Below, piece after piece: positions 19,696-29,607 of a stretch of 64,000 nucleotides of DNA (positions are counted from its first letter, which is position 1; the number at the start of each line of letters is the position of its first letter). This DNA comes from Picocystis sp. L7 (Eukaryota > Chlorophyta > Picocystophyceae > Picocystales > Picocystaceae): positions 665,632 to 729,631 of the forward strand of contig QXJR01000011.1 in NCBI GenBank assembly GCA_020975725.1. The letters are read 5' to 3'. Position numbers and translations under genes: made by a program. The notes beneath the pieces are model-generated. The model was given only the letters and a program-made list of their open reading frames with translations, made no database searches and had not been told where the DNA came from.

Positions 19696-20460
19696 TGTAG
19701 CGCTTGGGCGCCCACCTCCTTTTCCCGTGGCGAGCCGGCGCCGCCGGTGGTGGCATCGGCGTGCGTTCGCGCTCGTTCGCTCGTGCGTTCGTGTCGCCGC
19801 GGTGCTCGAGACCGTGGGGCGGAACGTTGAGGAACGTTGTTCTTGTGTTCTCGTTCCCTCCGCCGCAATTAATATTACATCTTAACTCCATTGGGGAATC
19901 CGCCCATGGCTAAGCCACGTATTTATCCGGTTCATCGGCCACAGAGCCCTTAGTAGAAAGGGGGACAAACTGGTCCCTATTCGGGTTAGTCTTGGCCCTG
20001 CATCCGCCGAGGGACATGGCTGAGGAGGACGTCCCAGTGAGGGGAAGGCAAGGGCCTTCTTCGGGCATCTGAGAATATTCCTTCATGCCTCCCTAGTACC
20101 TCCTGGTAGGTAGCGAGATGCTGCAAGCGAGGGAACGAGGGAGCCTTTGGCCAATGCGGAGTGATCATGGTCACAAGGGCTCTAGGTTCGGCCTCCAGCT
20201 TGCCTATCACGGAGTCAATGAGGCAACAGGGTGGGTGTGCCCATAGGTTGCCAAGACTAGCCCATTCTTGGGCGAGAGCATTGGTCTCCCGTGTAAAGAA
20301 GGCCGGACATTGGGCATTGTTAGGCGAGGCAAACAAGTCCCAAGTGAATGGCCCGAATATAATTGAGAACCTCTCAAAAGCCTCACGATTGAGTGCATAT
20401 TCCTCGTCGTCGAAGGACAACCTCGGCAAGACAGGTGTGTCGAGAGGGCTGGGCGCAACA
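19696..20460 (-). repeat. 5' LTR of the gypsy element
   Basis: It matches 11575-12340 over its full length with scattered substitutions and one 1-bp gap. It carries a duplicate of the coding end of the polyprotein in its first part (minus-strand orientation). The gag start lies about 340 bp downstream. Confidence 0.9.
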
Positions 20461-20477
20461 GACTCTACAAGGTCCAT
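19986..20477 (-). CDS. Orphan Dam/MT-like reading frame in the 5' LTR
   Basis: 163 codons: the first six or so (MDLVES) come from the flanking DNA, and the rest duplicates the C-terminal domain of the polyprotein because that domain is encoded within the LTR (FGPFTWDLFASPNNAQ, ITPHWPKAPSF, ending RRMQGQD). Whether it is expressed alone is unknown. It exists as a by-product of LTR duplication, but it is fully open. Confidence 0.5.
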   Translation of the reverse strand: MDLVESVAPSPLDTPVLPRLSFDDEEYALNREAFERFSIIFGPFTWDLFASPNNAQCPAFFTRETNALAQEWASLGNLWAHPPCCLIDSVIGKLEAEPRALVTMITPHWPKAPSFPRLQHLATYQEVLGRHEGIFSDARRRPLPSPHWDVLLSHVPRRMQGQD

Positions 20478-21452
20478 TCCTTGCCTTGTGATTGAAGAGT
20501 CTGCACTTAGACTCCAACAAGTCCCGATACCAAGGACGCCTCTGGATTAGGTCTTCGAAAGGAGACCTGGCCAAAAGCACCTTTTCGAATGGGGCCTTGG
20601 CGTATGGCAAGCTTGGAGAGGACGATGGAGTGCATAGCGGATTACCAAAAGGTGAAGTGAACAACAAAGGACCATTTTTAGAATCGATGCCCACACAATC
20701 TAATCTTGCTATTCAAAGTTGAGGGAAGTAATATTTAACGGAAAGGTCCTACTCTTCTGGGGGGAGACCAAGGCAAATCATCGATGATTCCCGCCGGACA
20801 CTATTGCTTACAAAGGATATTGCATGAATGCTCGGAACTAGCTACTCGCTTGACATGATACCCGCGTAGAATTCGATTCTTGCACCCTCCAAAAAAAAGC
20901 TCGAGCATATACCATAGACTCTACGAAGATTCACTACGACAGCAGATAGTGCTAGGATTCTTATACACTCACCCTAGTGGCCGAGTTCAAACTCCACACG
21001 GAAAGAGGAAGCATCCATGCCTCATTCCACGCACACCAGAATCAAACTCGATTCCGAAGAGTCAAACATACGAAGGCAATACCTGCCCTCTTTTCACAAC
21101 CAAGCATTTTTGCAAAGGCATTGCAAAAAGTATTTTGCCTATGTTTTGACCATGCAATATAAAAGAATAATGTTCCGAGTGGCAAGAGGAAGAACAAATA
21201 CCACAACAACCTTCCAATAAGTTCCATGCAATGTCACCCCAATATACGACGTAACAAATGAAAGGATATTCGCAAGCAAGATGTTATCTTTGCCATTGAG
21301 TTGAAGGGGTATGAGTGTCCAAATAAGCATGAAAAGCAAAAGCGGACGCAAAATTCCACACATGCATTGGTGTGAAGAAATCAAGATCTACCTAACTCAT
21401 GGTACCCCACCTAGAATTGAAAGTATGTACAATGTAAACTTCATACAAATCA
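20461..21452. other. Intergenic, no gene recognised
   Basis: AT-richer sequence between the gypsy 5' LTR and the 3' end of the FMO gene. Only short frames are present, with no recognisable repeat or RNA gene. Confidence 0.5.
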
Positions 21453-23318
21453 TTACAGCGTCAACATTTTCTCCTTCAATGCCGGTGTCTCTTGCTTCGC
21501 GTATCCAAAGAGGTATTTTTTGTCTGCCACAAACCAATGCTGCATGGTGTCTACTCTCACGGAGAAAGGTGTAAAAGAAGGATAGAACCCTTTCACGAGA
21601 TAGTCCCAGCTGAAAGCCAGTACAAAGACACTAGGCATGGAGACTGTCTTGGACAGAATGGACTCTCTGGCTTGCTTGGGTGCAGCGTGAGGCCCTCGCA
21701 ACCTGTACTGACTGGCCACAAGACCGCCTGCCCAAATCTTCCAAAGCAGCAAGGGGCTGTGCCAGTGTTCAATGGCACGAAATTCGCATCCTAATTCCTT
21801 GGCTATCCCATCCATGAAGCTTACAACTGAAGGAACCACAGAACGTAACTCTGGAGAGCCGGATACAGCACGTTCCTCCATTTCCTTCTCCCTTAAAATG
21901 ACAGCCTCCACATCAGAGGGTAAGTGGCAGCGCCCACAAAGGAGCGATGCAAAGTACCTTGCTACCATTTCTGAGCAACATGGAATCCCACCTGACACGG
22001 GCCTAGCCCAACCAATGAAGGCAAGGCGCCCACTGTACTTTGGATGGAAAGCATGCTTGAAAAGGTGCCTCACGTCATCGTGAGGAACCACCACACCATC
22101 CAGGAATTCAAATTTGTCCACGTAACCTGTGCAACATACTATCACATCTGGCCTGAACACCTCCCCATTACCGAACCTTACCCACCCTCCTGCCACTGCC
22201 TGAATTCCACTAGCGTTCACTCTTATCTTTCCATCCAAGACATTGTTGACAAATGTACTGTTTTTAGTCAGAAATTTATGGGGATTGAGCATATTGTTGC
22301 CACCAAAATACCGCCAGCTTGCAAGCAAAGCATCTGCTGGCTTCTTGCGCTCAGTTTTCAGGTCGCGCATCTTGACTTTGGAGAGAGGTTGCCTGAACTC
22401 ATCTATTGCAACAGGAGGGCCTGACAAGCTCCTGAAAGGCCAAACCAAGCAAGCAAACAGCGTCATCACAAGGCTGAGCATTATCAGGTAGAAACGAACA
22501 AACAAAGATTCAAACCCCACCATAGACCTTGCATTGAAGCTAAAGACTGGAGCTATTGCATGGTGCGAACGAGTTGTAAAGCTGTCTGTAGCATGCACAC
22601 CATCTTGAAGACGATCAAAGCAGCAAGGTAAACTCCTCAAGCCAAGCACACATTCCTCAGCGATGTCCGAAATCTCACGGACGATGTCAGCACCTGATTC
22701 CCCCAGGCCAATGCACAGTACCTTCTTGCCTTTGAATCTCTTGTTATTCTTGTAGTGGACCGTGTGCACGACCGAATTGAAGGTCTCCAGTCCCCGAATG
22801 TTTGGAAAACGTGGTATCTGGTGTGTGCCTGTGCAAACTGCCACAGCATCAAAGAATTCTTTCTGGATATTGTCCTTGGTTTTCCATTCCACTGTCCATC
22901 TGCCTTCCTCATGGGACACTCGTATGACCGTGGCCCCGAAGCGAACGTGATCTAACAGCTGGTATCGTTTCGCATACCTGCGCAAATAGTCCAGGTACTC
23001 GCTGTGGTGCATGAAGTAGCGTTGCTTCTCTGTGAAGTCCGAGAATGACATCAGCGCATTGGAGATGGTCAATGTGGTGTTGTCGTAGACTCCATTCTTG
23101 TGGGGGGCCCAGTAGAAAACGCCACCAATATCTTGTTCCTTCTCCAAGCAGATCGGCAGGATTCCGTCATCCTTGAGCTGCTTGATGGTGGTGAGTCCGG
23201 ACGCTCCGGCTCCGATGACTGCCACTCGGAGACGCTTTTCTGCAACGGGCGAGGGCGGTTTCTTGTCGCCCTCCATATCTTCCAGGCGAATCCTTGGCTT
23301 TGGCCGCTCCAAGCTCAT
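21453..23318 (-). CDS. Flavin-containing monooxygenase (class B)
   Basis: 621 residues, single exon. An FAD-binding GxGxxG is at 36-41 (GAGASG), an NADPH-binding GxGxSG at 204-209 (GLGESG), and the 'HxxYLxYL' part of the FMO fingerprint (HHSEYLDYL) at about 104-112. CTGTH (162-166) and a later CCTGYVDKF resemble the 'C-TG' elements after each Rossmann fold. Class B FMOs insert one oxygen atom from O2 into S, N or carbonyl substrates using NADPH. Unlike soluble homologues there is a hydrophobic stretch at about 272-295 (LFVRFYLIMLSLVMTLFACL), suggesting ER or other membrane association. It is longer than typical FMOs (about 530) with an extended C-terminus. The ATG at 23318 is followed by a basic leader. 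Position beside a type III PKS suggests tailoring of its product (inference). Confidence 0.9.
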   Translation of the reverse strand: MSLERPKPRIRLEDMEGDKKPPSPVAEKRLRVAVIGAGASGLTTIKQLKDDGILPICLEKEQDIGGVFYWAPHKNGVYDNTTLTISNALMSFSDFTEKQRYFMHHSEYLDYLRRYAKRYQLLDHVRFGATVIRVSHEEGRWTVEWKTKDNIQKEFFDAVAVCTGTHQIPRFPNIRGLETFNSVVHTVHYKNNKRFKGKKVLCIGLGESGADIVREISDIAEECVLGLRSLPCCFDRLQDGVHATDSFTTRSHHAIAPVFSFNARSMVGFESLFVRFYLIMLSLVMTLFACLVWPFRSLSGPPVAIDEFRQPLSKVKMRDLKTERKKPADALLASWRYFGGNNMLNPHKFLTKNSTFVNNVLDGKIRVNASGIQAVAGGWVRFGNGEVFRPDVIVCCTGYVDKFEFLDGVVVPHDDVRHLFKHAFHPKYSGRLAFIGWARPVSGGIPCCSEMVARYFASLLCGRCHLPSDVEAVILREKEMEERAVSGSPELRSVVPSVVSFMDGIAKELGCEFRAIEHWHSPLLLWKIWAGGLVASQYRLRGPHAAPKQARESILSKTVSMPSVFVLAFSWDYLVKGFYPSFTPFSVRVDTMQHWFVADKKYLFGYAKQETPALKEKMLTL

Positions 23319-24679
23319 CCTGGAAACTGCGCTTCGTGCCGCAAATGGCTGCTCGGACGTGTCCGTCCGAGCAGCCCTTGGTCGCTGCGTCGGTTCTTCT
23401 CCTTTCGCCCGAGGGACTCTATCTTACCCCCATCGACATCACGGGGGCCTCGTTCACGTGGTCTTTCGGAGATGGGGTGAACCCTATCCGTAGGGGGAGT
23501 GTGGGAGATGGATCTCGAAGGATTACGAGGGACACGTACCGTTCCAAGAACCAGGTTTGGTTCGGCATCCACCAGTCGACGGTACCGTCCGACCCGAACC
23601 GACTCCATTCTCCTACGTAATTCGTCGGGTTCCTCGGGAGATTAGTAAGACGTCCTCTCCCTTTAGAAGGGGTCGCATGCAGAAGGGAAACTCAACCCGA
23701 TCCCTTGGCCGACACGCTCCTGGGAGAAGCGTCAACCCGTACGTACGGCCGGTGTACGGCGCAACGAGCAAACAAGAGCAGCACCTCGACCACACGCGTT
23801 GAAGGAGTAAACCACTCTCTGAACGCGTGCCCGAAAATTCACGGAAGTCTCAAGGGTTCCAAGCTTGGAAGATATTGCTCGGGCACCCGTATGACAGCGC
23901 GTGAAGAATCTGAAGGATGAAGAGGGATCAACTTGAACACCGTCAACTCCGCTACCTCTAAAAGAGGCCCCAAGCAGGGGATCTCGAGGACGAGGCACTC
24001 ATGGAGGTCTTTTGTGCATGGGGCTCCAGACATTCCTCCAATTTGTCATCCTTTCCGGGTGACAATCCCTTGGCTCCGAGTAAAACTGGGTGAAATCTTA
24101 CGTAGACCAGACATCCCCCTCCAAACAACCGTACAGGGGACAGGACAGCGAGGGGGGATGAAAAGGGATCTGCATGGCCCGAAGATGTAGGAGATGAAAA
24201 ACATGTCGATGGATCCCCCTCCATCATGGACACAACACGGTCCTGCTTGGCAGAGGGGAAGGACGGTTCCAACCATGGGAATCTCCAGGCCCAACGCGGG
24301 GTCTCCTGAGAAGAAGGCCGGTGGGAACAAGACCGGTGGCATTCGAGTTGGACATCGACCAGTGCGAACCAGGCGAACAAGCCACCCCCCAAAACTCGTG
24401 GGGCAGAGCTCCGATGCACGGCCTCTGACATGTAAAGATGTGCCTCCATTCCCATCCTGCGTCCGAACGAGCCTGGATGTTAAGATCCACGCAAGGCCTC
24501 TCTTGAGAGGGGGAAACATGCGAACCACCGGGGACCTATCGAAACGGAGGCACGTGGACAAACAAAACACAGGGGATATATCCTACATAGGGGAAACATG
24601 CAGCGAAGCTGTTTGCCGTGCGGCTTGCAACCCTCGCGGTACATGGATGGCACATCCGCATGCAAACGCCGTCGTGGCC
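23319..24679. other. Intergenic between FMO and PKS genes
   Basis: 1.4 kb with a CACGTG box near the FMO start. Several GC-rich open frames exist on both strands, including one of 174 codons at 24046-24570 (minus), but none has a recognisable domain. The 3' untranslated part of the PKS gene must lie at the right side. Confidence 0.4.
23455..23460. promoter_or_regulatory. CACGTG box upstream of FMO
   Basis: Perfect palindrome 136 bp before the FMO start codon (minus strand gene, start 23318). Confidence 0.35.
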
Positions 24680-26110
24680 CTACGGAGCCGCTGGAGCGCT
24701 TTCTTCGCGGCGAGCGATGCGGTGCAGGCCCAGCACCTCGACCGTAAGACCCGGCCCAAACCCCAAACAAAAGGCGCGATCCTTGCGAGCATCCTTCATC
24801 ATGCGGTCCATCACAAACAGGATCGTGGGAGAGGACATATTGCCGTGGTTCCTCAAAACACCGTAGGAATGCCGGAGCACGCCCTTGTCCAGGTTCAGTC
24901 CGAACTTGGGGTCACGGAACACGTCCAGTATCTTCACCCCCCCGGGATGGACACACCACTCCACGTCGGTCGTCTTGTCAACATGACACACGCTGGGCAC
25001 ATGGGGGAGAAACAGCACCGGTCAGCCATCTGCATCGCAAACCACACGCACCAAGCCACCTATGGTCCCTCGCGGCACGACCTGTCCTCGCCCCCTTCCC
25101 GCGTACCTCCTCATAAACTTCTTTACATTCCGGAACAGACAGAACCCCAGGCTGGTCGATATGCTCTTGTCCAGGTACATGCAGTAGCCGAAGTTGGACG
25201 GCGCCCAAGTCATGTGGGAGCGGGTGCTCTTCCCCAACAGATGGCTGTAGTTTGTGCCCAAGGCCCAGTCCCCGTGGGACCCTGCGCCCACAATGGCGGC
25301 GGCTCCCCCGTCCGCAAACACGGTGTTTCCGATGAACTCGCTCCGGTTGCTGCTGAGAGAAAAGTGAATGCTGCAAATCTCAACGCACACAAGAAGGACA
25401 ATGGCATCGGGCTCGGCTTCCACGATGCTTTTGGCGGCCGCCAGCCCCGTGAAGGCCCCGAAGCAGCCCATGTAGTTGATTCCGAACCGACGCCGGACGT
25501 TCTGCAGACCCAGGGCGTCCAGGATGTCCAGCTCCACCCCTGGGGCTTTGAATCCCGTGCAGCTGTGAAAGATCAGGTGGGTGATTTCCTGCTTGTCTCC
25601 TCCCCACTGCTCCACTGCTTTGTTTGCGGCCGCGATCCCCAGTCGCGGGGCCCGGGTCGCCCACAGGGCCTGGCGCTCCTCCGCGGTTGGGTTGTAATCC
25701 AGTTCTGCAGAGGGAAAGAGTCCCATCCTCTCCGACTTCGGTTTGGACAGGTTCTTGTCCTCAAAGTCCTCGTGTGGGTGCACGCAGTAGCGCTGGTCGA
25801 TGCCTGAATTCTGGCAGCGGGGTAGGAAGAAGTCGATCCATCGTTCGGAGACGATGCCTTTTCCTCGCAGACAGAGCCCGAGGATTTCCATGTAGTAGTC
25901 GTTGGAGAAGCAGTAGGGTGGGTTTTCGGTTCCAATGGCCAGGATGGCCGGTGCACCTTCGCCTGGACCCTTCGCTTTGAGGGCCCTTTCCCTCCGGGCT
26001 TTCGCTCGAGAGGCCAGCAGGCTCCGCAGCGAGTACAGGGCCCATGTGCTCACCAGCACGAGTTCCACCATCTGGTAGATGTCCAGGCGAGGCAGCATGC
26101 TTTGGAACAT
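24680..26110 (-). CDS. Type III polyketide synthase (chalcone synthase-like), membrane-anchored, two exons
   Basis: Exons 26110-25107 and 24992-24680 join to 439 codons (438 residues). The chalcone synthase fold is recognised from ILAIGTENPP (57-66), the catalytic cysteine in NYMGCFGAF (C216), the histidine in WCVHPGG (H350) and the asparagine in NHGNMSS (N386), giving a complete Cys-His-Asn triad. The unspliced frame has a TGA between Cys and His; removing a 114-bp GT-AG intron deletes it, keeps the frame, and gives the family spacing before HPGG. A hydrophobic helix near the N-terminus (about 11-32, QMVELVLVSTWALYSLRSLL) followed by basic residues suggests an ER membrane anchor, unusual for this soluble family. 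Type III PKSs extend an acyl-CoA starter with malonyl-CoA to pyrones, resorcinols or chalcones; starter and ring type are not deducible. The upstream region is repeat A. Confidence 0.9.
24993..25106 (-). other. Spliceosomal intron in the type III PKS gene
   Basis: Minus strand: donor AG|GTACGC at 25106, branch-like GGCTGAC, pyrimidine-rich tract TGTTTCTCCCCC, acceptor TGCCCAG at 24993. Phase 2, 114 bp (a multiple of three). Without splicing, an in-frame TGA (25024..25022) would end the protein before two of three catalytic residues. Confidence 0.8.
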
Positions 26111-26653
26111 CTTCCGTTCCTCTAGCTGGCGATGTCGGATGGGCGTGGGCAGAGGCGGTCGGTGGAAGTGTTTTCCATTGGGCAGCCTCACGTGGGGTCG
26201 TTCCCCCCATACTTGACCCAGCCACCCACACATGGTGTCGGTTCGGAACTGGGGTTCGAGGAGCGGTTGAGGGGGGATGGGTCTCGAACCCGATGGGGAT
26301 CCCCGTTTCGGGGTGGAACCTCCCCCAATGGAGAGCCCTGCTGGTTCCTGTCACCCCGGGGCGGTGAGGCATGTGGACGGTGGATCGATTCCTGCAGATC
26401 CGGTGGTCCGGGTCCGGTCACGATGGAACGATACGGTTCGTGCGGGTGCGGATTTCTCGGAGGGTTCAGACGAGGGAGGGGGAAGAGGATAGGAATGGTC
26501 CGAGGAAATGCACGGGTCCGCGAGGGAGGACACCCGTGTGGAACCTCCATGGCCCGTGGAGGAAGAGAACGAGAGGAGGACGTCCAACGAGGAAAGATCG
26601 CGGGTATCTGAGGATAGGATACGCACGTGTGCGGGGGGACAGGGTGACGTGTC
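26085..26653. repeat. Promoter-associated repeat A, copy 3
   Basis: Near-identical to 1-577, with small indels. It begins inside the PKS coding start and covers its upstream region. A CACGTG box is at 26189-26194; the second box of copy 1 is mutated to CATGTG here and in copy 2. Confidence 0.85.
26189..26194. promoter_or_regulatory. CACGTG box upstream of type III PKS
   Basis: Perfect palindrome 78 bp before the PKS start codon at 26110, conserved in the left-edge copy (105-110). Confidence 0.45.
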
Positions 26654-27932
26654 CCTGTGCATCACTCATTTCGCCCTGGTGTTTCGGTTCTCCTGCAACA
26701 GGGACGTCCCCCTCCACCTAGCAGGGTGGCTTGAGGCAGTCGAAGGGGAACCTGGAAACCGCACCCACAAGGACGCTGGATTCACGTTGTCACAGGGCAA
26801 TGCGAAATCGTGGATCCAATGCTATCGAAACACAGGGATGGAAAAGTCTGTGACAAAACCAATCCAAGATCGCGTCTACAAAAGAGGTCCGTCATCGCCG
26901 TGTCGAACGTGGAAATGGCCACACCGTGGCCGAGGATTGGAACCGGTCCCAGTGGCTCACGTCCAACCTGAGGATTCCCTTCGCTGTGGACAAGGCTACG
27001 CAGAATGACCGAACGTATCAAGCGCCACATCAGTGCGTTGGTCGCCGAATCGTTTGATGAACAAAGAAAAACGGCACCCCGACGTTCGATGGATGTCCGT
27101 CGATGCTGCCTTCGCGCGCGCGTCGACCGTATGGCGTGCGACGAAAGACAACCTCGGACAAAAGTGTTTCTTCACCCCGGCAGCAGCAATGAAGCAGAAG
27201 ATTGCGAGTCTTCAAAGTGGACCACCACGCATTTAGATGCAGGAGTTGTTCTCCGTTGATAGGCAGCAATGCAGGTTTCCTTTCCGTGGGCAAATGTGGC
27301 GCAAGTTGAGAACAAGGGCTTCGAAAAGCTGCTGCGTGAGAAGATTCGATTACTATTTCAAGATGTGCACTTCATTGGATTCATTGAAATGTCCAAGGTA
27401 CGAGGTGGGGAATGACGATCCTCGACGAGGTTCCTCATCCCGTTTCTTCGTCCGAGAGAGAAAGGTTCCGTGTGCTGCATGGATGACCGATGCAGCACAC
27501 AAAGGAACTCCATGAATGCTCATTCTTCCCCTCTCAAGCACAGCAGGCATTTGGGTTCAGATTCAGGGGTTTCCTCCCCTGTGCTTGATGGAGAACAACC
27601 GCAAGTTTCTCTGGACGGGTGGGTTGATGGGTATGGCACATCGCCCCGATCCATTCACAGGATTGTCACCTGCCCCCCTCCCTTGGTTTGGGGTACATGC
27701 GTCCGTCCATGTTTCCTTCTTCCCTGTCTTGTTTGGCATGGTTGCTTCCCTGCTGTGGCCTCCTTCAAACAGGACACCTCCTTTGGTGCTTGTGCTTGGA
27801 TGCCCTGCCCGTGCTGTGCCCTGCATTCACCCTCCCTTCCCCCGAAGGGGTCTGTCTCGGTCTTCCCCTCCCTTTCGCACCTCCTTCTCTCTCCCTTTCC
27901 GATCCACGTTGACCCAGGGGGGGAGGTGGGAT
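26654..27932. other. Intergenic, no gene recognised
   Basis: Short frames only. The reading frame of the CobW gene is open upstream to 27516, but the translated part is Pro/Ser/Phe-rich without similarity to the family, so it is treated as noncoding. Confidence 0.45.
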
Positions 27933-27978
27933 CGAAAGGGACGTGTGGTGTGGGATCCCACCCGACACGTCCCTTTCG
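27933..27978. promoter_or_regulatory. 46-bp palindrome with ACGTGT boxes upstream of CobW gene
   Basis: The arms CGAAAGGGACGTGT and ACACGTCCCTTTCG are exact inverse complements around TGGGATCCCA, with only the 4-bp stretch between arm and centre mismatched in two positions. It lies 119 bp before the CobW ATG. The outer arms each carry an ACGT core, so it may bind a dimeric ACGT-type factor (inference). Confidence 0.55.
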
Positions 27979-28097
27979 CCGACGGAATCAGGTGTCGACA
28001 CCGCGGAAAAGAAGCGCATCGCGACGAACTGGCGGCGTTTTCCGATTCCGTCTCGTACCTGTGGCGGTGGTTACGGCGCAAGGAGTGGAGAGACGGC

Positions 28098-29459
28098 ATG
28101 GGAGAAGGACAGGCCACGCCGGTGCTGCTGCTGTCGGGATTCCTGGGCGCAGGGAAGACCACCACGTTGCGCCATTGGATCCAAAACCAACGTGGACTCA
28201 AGCTGGGATGCGTGGTGAACGACGTGGCCTCGGTCAACATCGATGCCAAGCTCATCCGGAGGACCCACGACGCCGCCACCTCCACGCTCGACCTGGCCGA
28301 CACCGTGGAGCTCGACAACGGGTGCGCGTGCTGTTCCATCACCGACGAGCTCTTCGACGCCATCGAAAACCTGTGCTACCTCGCCGATTCGAGGAAACAG
28401 AGGTTCGATTGGATCGTCATCGAAGCCTCCGGCGTGGCAGAACCGCAGAACGTGAGAGATCTCTTCCAGAACGCACAAGAAGACAAGCTCCCGGTCTCCA
28501 AAATGGCCTACTTGGATCGAATCGTCACCGTGGTGGATGCATCGGCGTTTGGAGAACACTACGCATCCAAACAGATGCTGGTCGAGAAGCCGGAACTGGG
28601 CGAGGGTGGAGGAAGAAGGCCGGTGGTGGACCTGCTCATCGAACAGGTGGAATGCGCGGACTTCGTATTGATCAACAAGGCCGACCGGGTGAAGGAAAGG
28701 AAAGTTCAAAGGCTGCAGGAAATCATCGCCACACTCAATCCCCTCTGCACCGTGCAAGCAGCACGCTTTGGAAACGTGATCCTGGAAAGTGTGCTGAACT
28801 GCCCATCCATCCTGCCCAAACTGGACCTCGAGGGACAGCACCGAGGTGCAATCGCCGCCGTCCAGGCCAAACGGGAAGACCATCACCATGGCCACCAACA
28901 CGGCCACGGCCACGATCACCCGCGGGACCAAGAACACAATCATGGGTGCGAAGAGGACAAGCGCGAAGACATTCATCACCAAGGCAGGCGGAGCACTAGC
29001 GCTGCTGTCAAGTTTGGCATCACATCCTTTGTGTACAGTCGAAGGCGTCCTTTTCACACGAAACGACTGCGAGCCCTCGTACTGGAGTGGACGCCCGTGG
29101 CAGGCACAGAGACAAACCAAAGGAGTCCCCTGCAGGTGGTCCTGAGATCCAAGGGGTTTGTTTGGCTTTCGGGAAGCCATACGAACGCCCACTATTGGTC
29201 TCATGCTGGACAGCATCTAGAGATCAAGGACGTGGGCAACTGGTGGGATGCGGTGGAAAGATCGGAATGGCCTACCGACCAAGAGGCTCAAAAATCCATC
29301 CTGAACGACTTTTCAGAGGACGAGAGCATAGGGGACCGAAGGCAAGAGCTGGTGTTTATTGGGATCGGGATGGATCAGGCCACCATTGAAAGCAGCCTGG
29401 ATCAGGCGCTGCTGTCGGATGAGGAACTGGGGGAGTACAAGGAGTACTGGACGTGTTGA
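28098..29459 (+). CDS. CobW/ZNG1-family metal-binding GTPase
   Basis: 453 residues. Visible motifs: P-loop GFLGAGKTT (14-22), the Zn-binding CxCC motif in GCACCS (C76, C78, C79), a switch-like IEASGVAEP, and the guanine-recognition NKAD (about 195). A long His-rich loop (HHHGHQHGHGHDH, about 263-275) follows, then the CobW C-terminal domain. This is the COG0523 layout, whose eukaryotic members deliver zinc to client proteins such as methionine aminopeptidase. The His-rich loop argues for Zn2+ or Co2+ handling. There is no clear targeting signal from the chosen ATG at 28098 (MGEGQATPVLLLSGFLG), which places the P-loop at the usual distance. The upstream extension of the frame lacks conservation features. 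Confidence 0.92.
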   Translation: MGEGQATPVLLLSGFLGAGKTTTLRHWIQNQRGLKLGCVVNDVASVNIDAKLIRRTHDAATSTLDLADTVELDNGCACCSITDELFDAIENLCYLADSRKQRFDWIVIEASGVAEPQNVRDLFQNAQEDKLPVSKMAYLDRIVTVVDASAFGEHYASKQMLVEKPELGEGGGRRPVVDLLIEQVECADFVLINKADRVKERKVQRLQEIIATLNPLCTVQAARFGNVILESVLNCPSILPKLDLEGQHRGAIAAVQAKREDHHHGHQHGHGHDHPRDQEHNHGCEEDKREDIHHQGRRSTSAAVKFGITSFVYSRRRPFHTKRLRALVLEWTPVAGTETNQRSPLQVVLRSKGFVWLSGSHTNAHYWSHAGQHLEIKDVGNWWDAVERSEWPTDQEAQKSILNDFSEDESIGDRRQELVFIGIGMDQATIESSLDQALLSDEELGEYKEYWTC

Positions 29460-29607
29460 GGAGTCTTAGCCGGACCCATAGGAGTGAAGAAACCAAGCAG
29501 TGCAGCGTCTGATAGGGAGCTCTTCATCTTGCCGTTTAGACCTCCGCATCTCAGAGAAACGACAACGATACTATGGGGCAAGACCAAACCTTTTGCGCCT
29601 CCAGTCC

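Larger units (their letters stand above)
11575..20460 (-). mobile_element. Ty3/gypsy LTR retrotransposon
   Basis: This 8.9-kb element is read on the minus strand. It has direct terminal repeats of about 765 bp (5' LTR 19696-20460, 3' LTR 11575-12340), both with TG...CA ends (TGTTGCGCCC ... CAAGCGCTACA). The internal order gag, aspartic protease, reverse transcriptase, RNase H, integrase with a GPY/F-type C-terminus defines Ty3/gypsy. The LTRs differ at roughly twenty positions by eye, so insertion is not very recent. The flanking pentamers (CATTC and GACTC) do not form a clean target duplication. No typical TGG-starting primer site follows the 5' LTR. An in-frame TGA interrupts the polyprotein. 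Confidence 0.93.

Noticed and set aside
11570-20465. Target-site duplication of the gypsy element
   Set aside because: Flanking pentamers CATTC and GACTC do not match, so no duplication is claimed.
25022-25024. Nonsense mutation or selenocysteine TGA in the type III PKS
   Set aside because: A well-formed GT-AG intron with branch point and pyrimidine tract removes it and restores the family spacing exactly.
27516-28097. N-terminal extension of the CobW protein
   Set aside because: Translated sequence is Pro/Ser/Phe-rich, overlaps a regulatory palindrome, and does not resemble the family.
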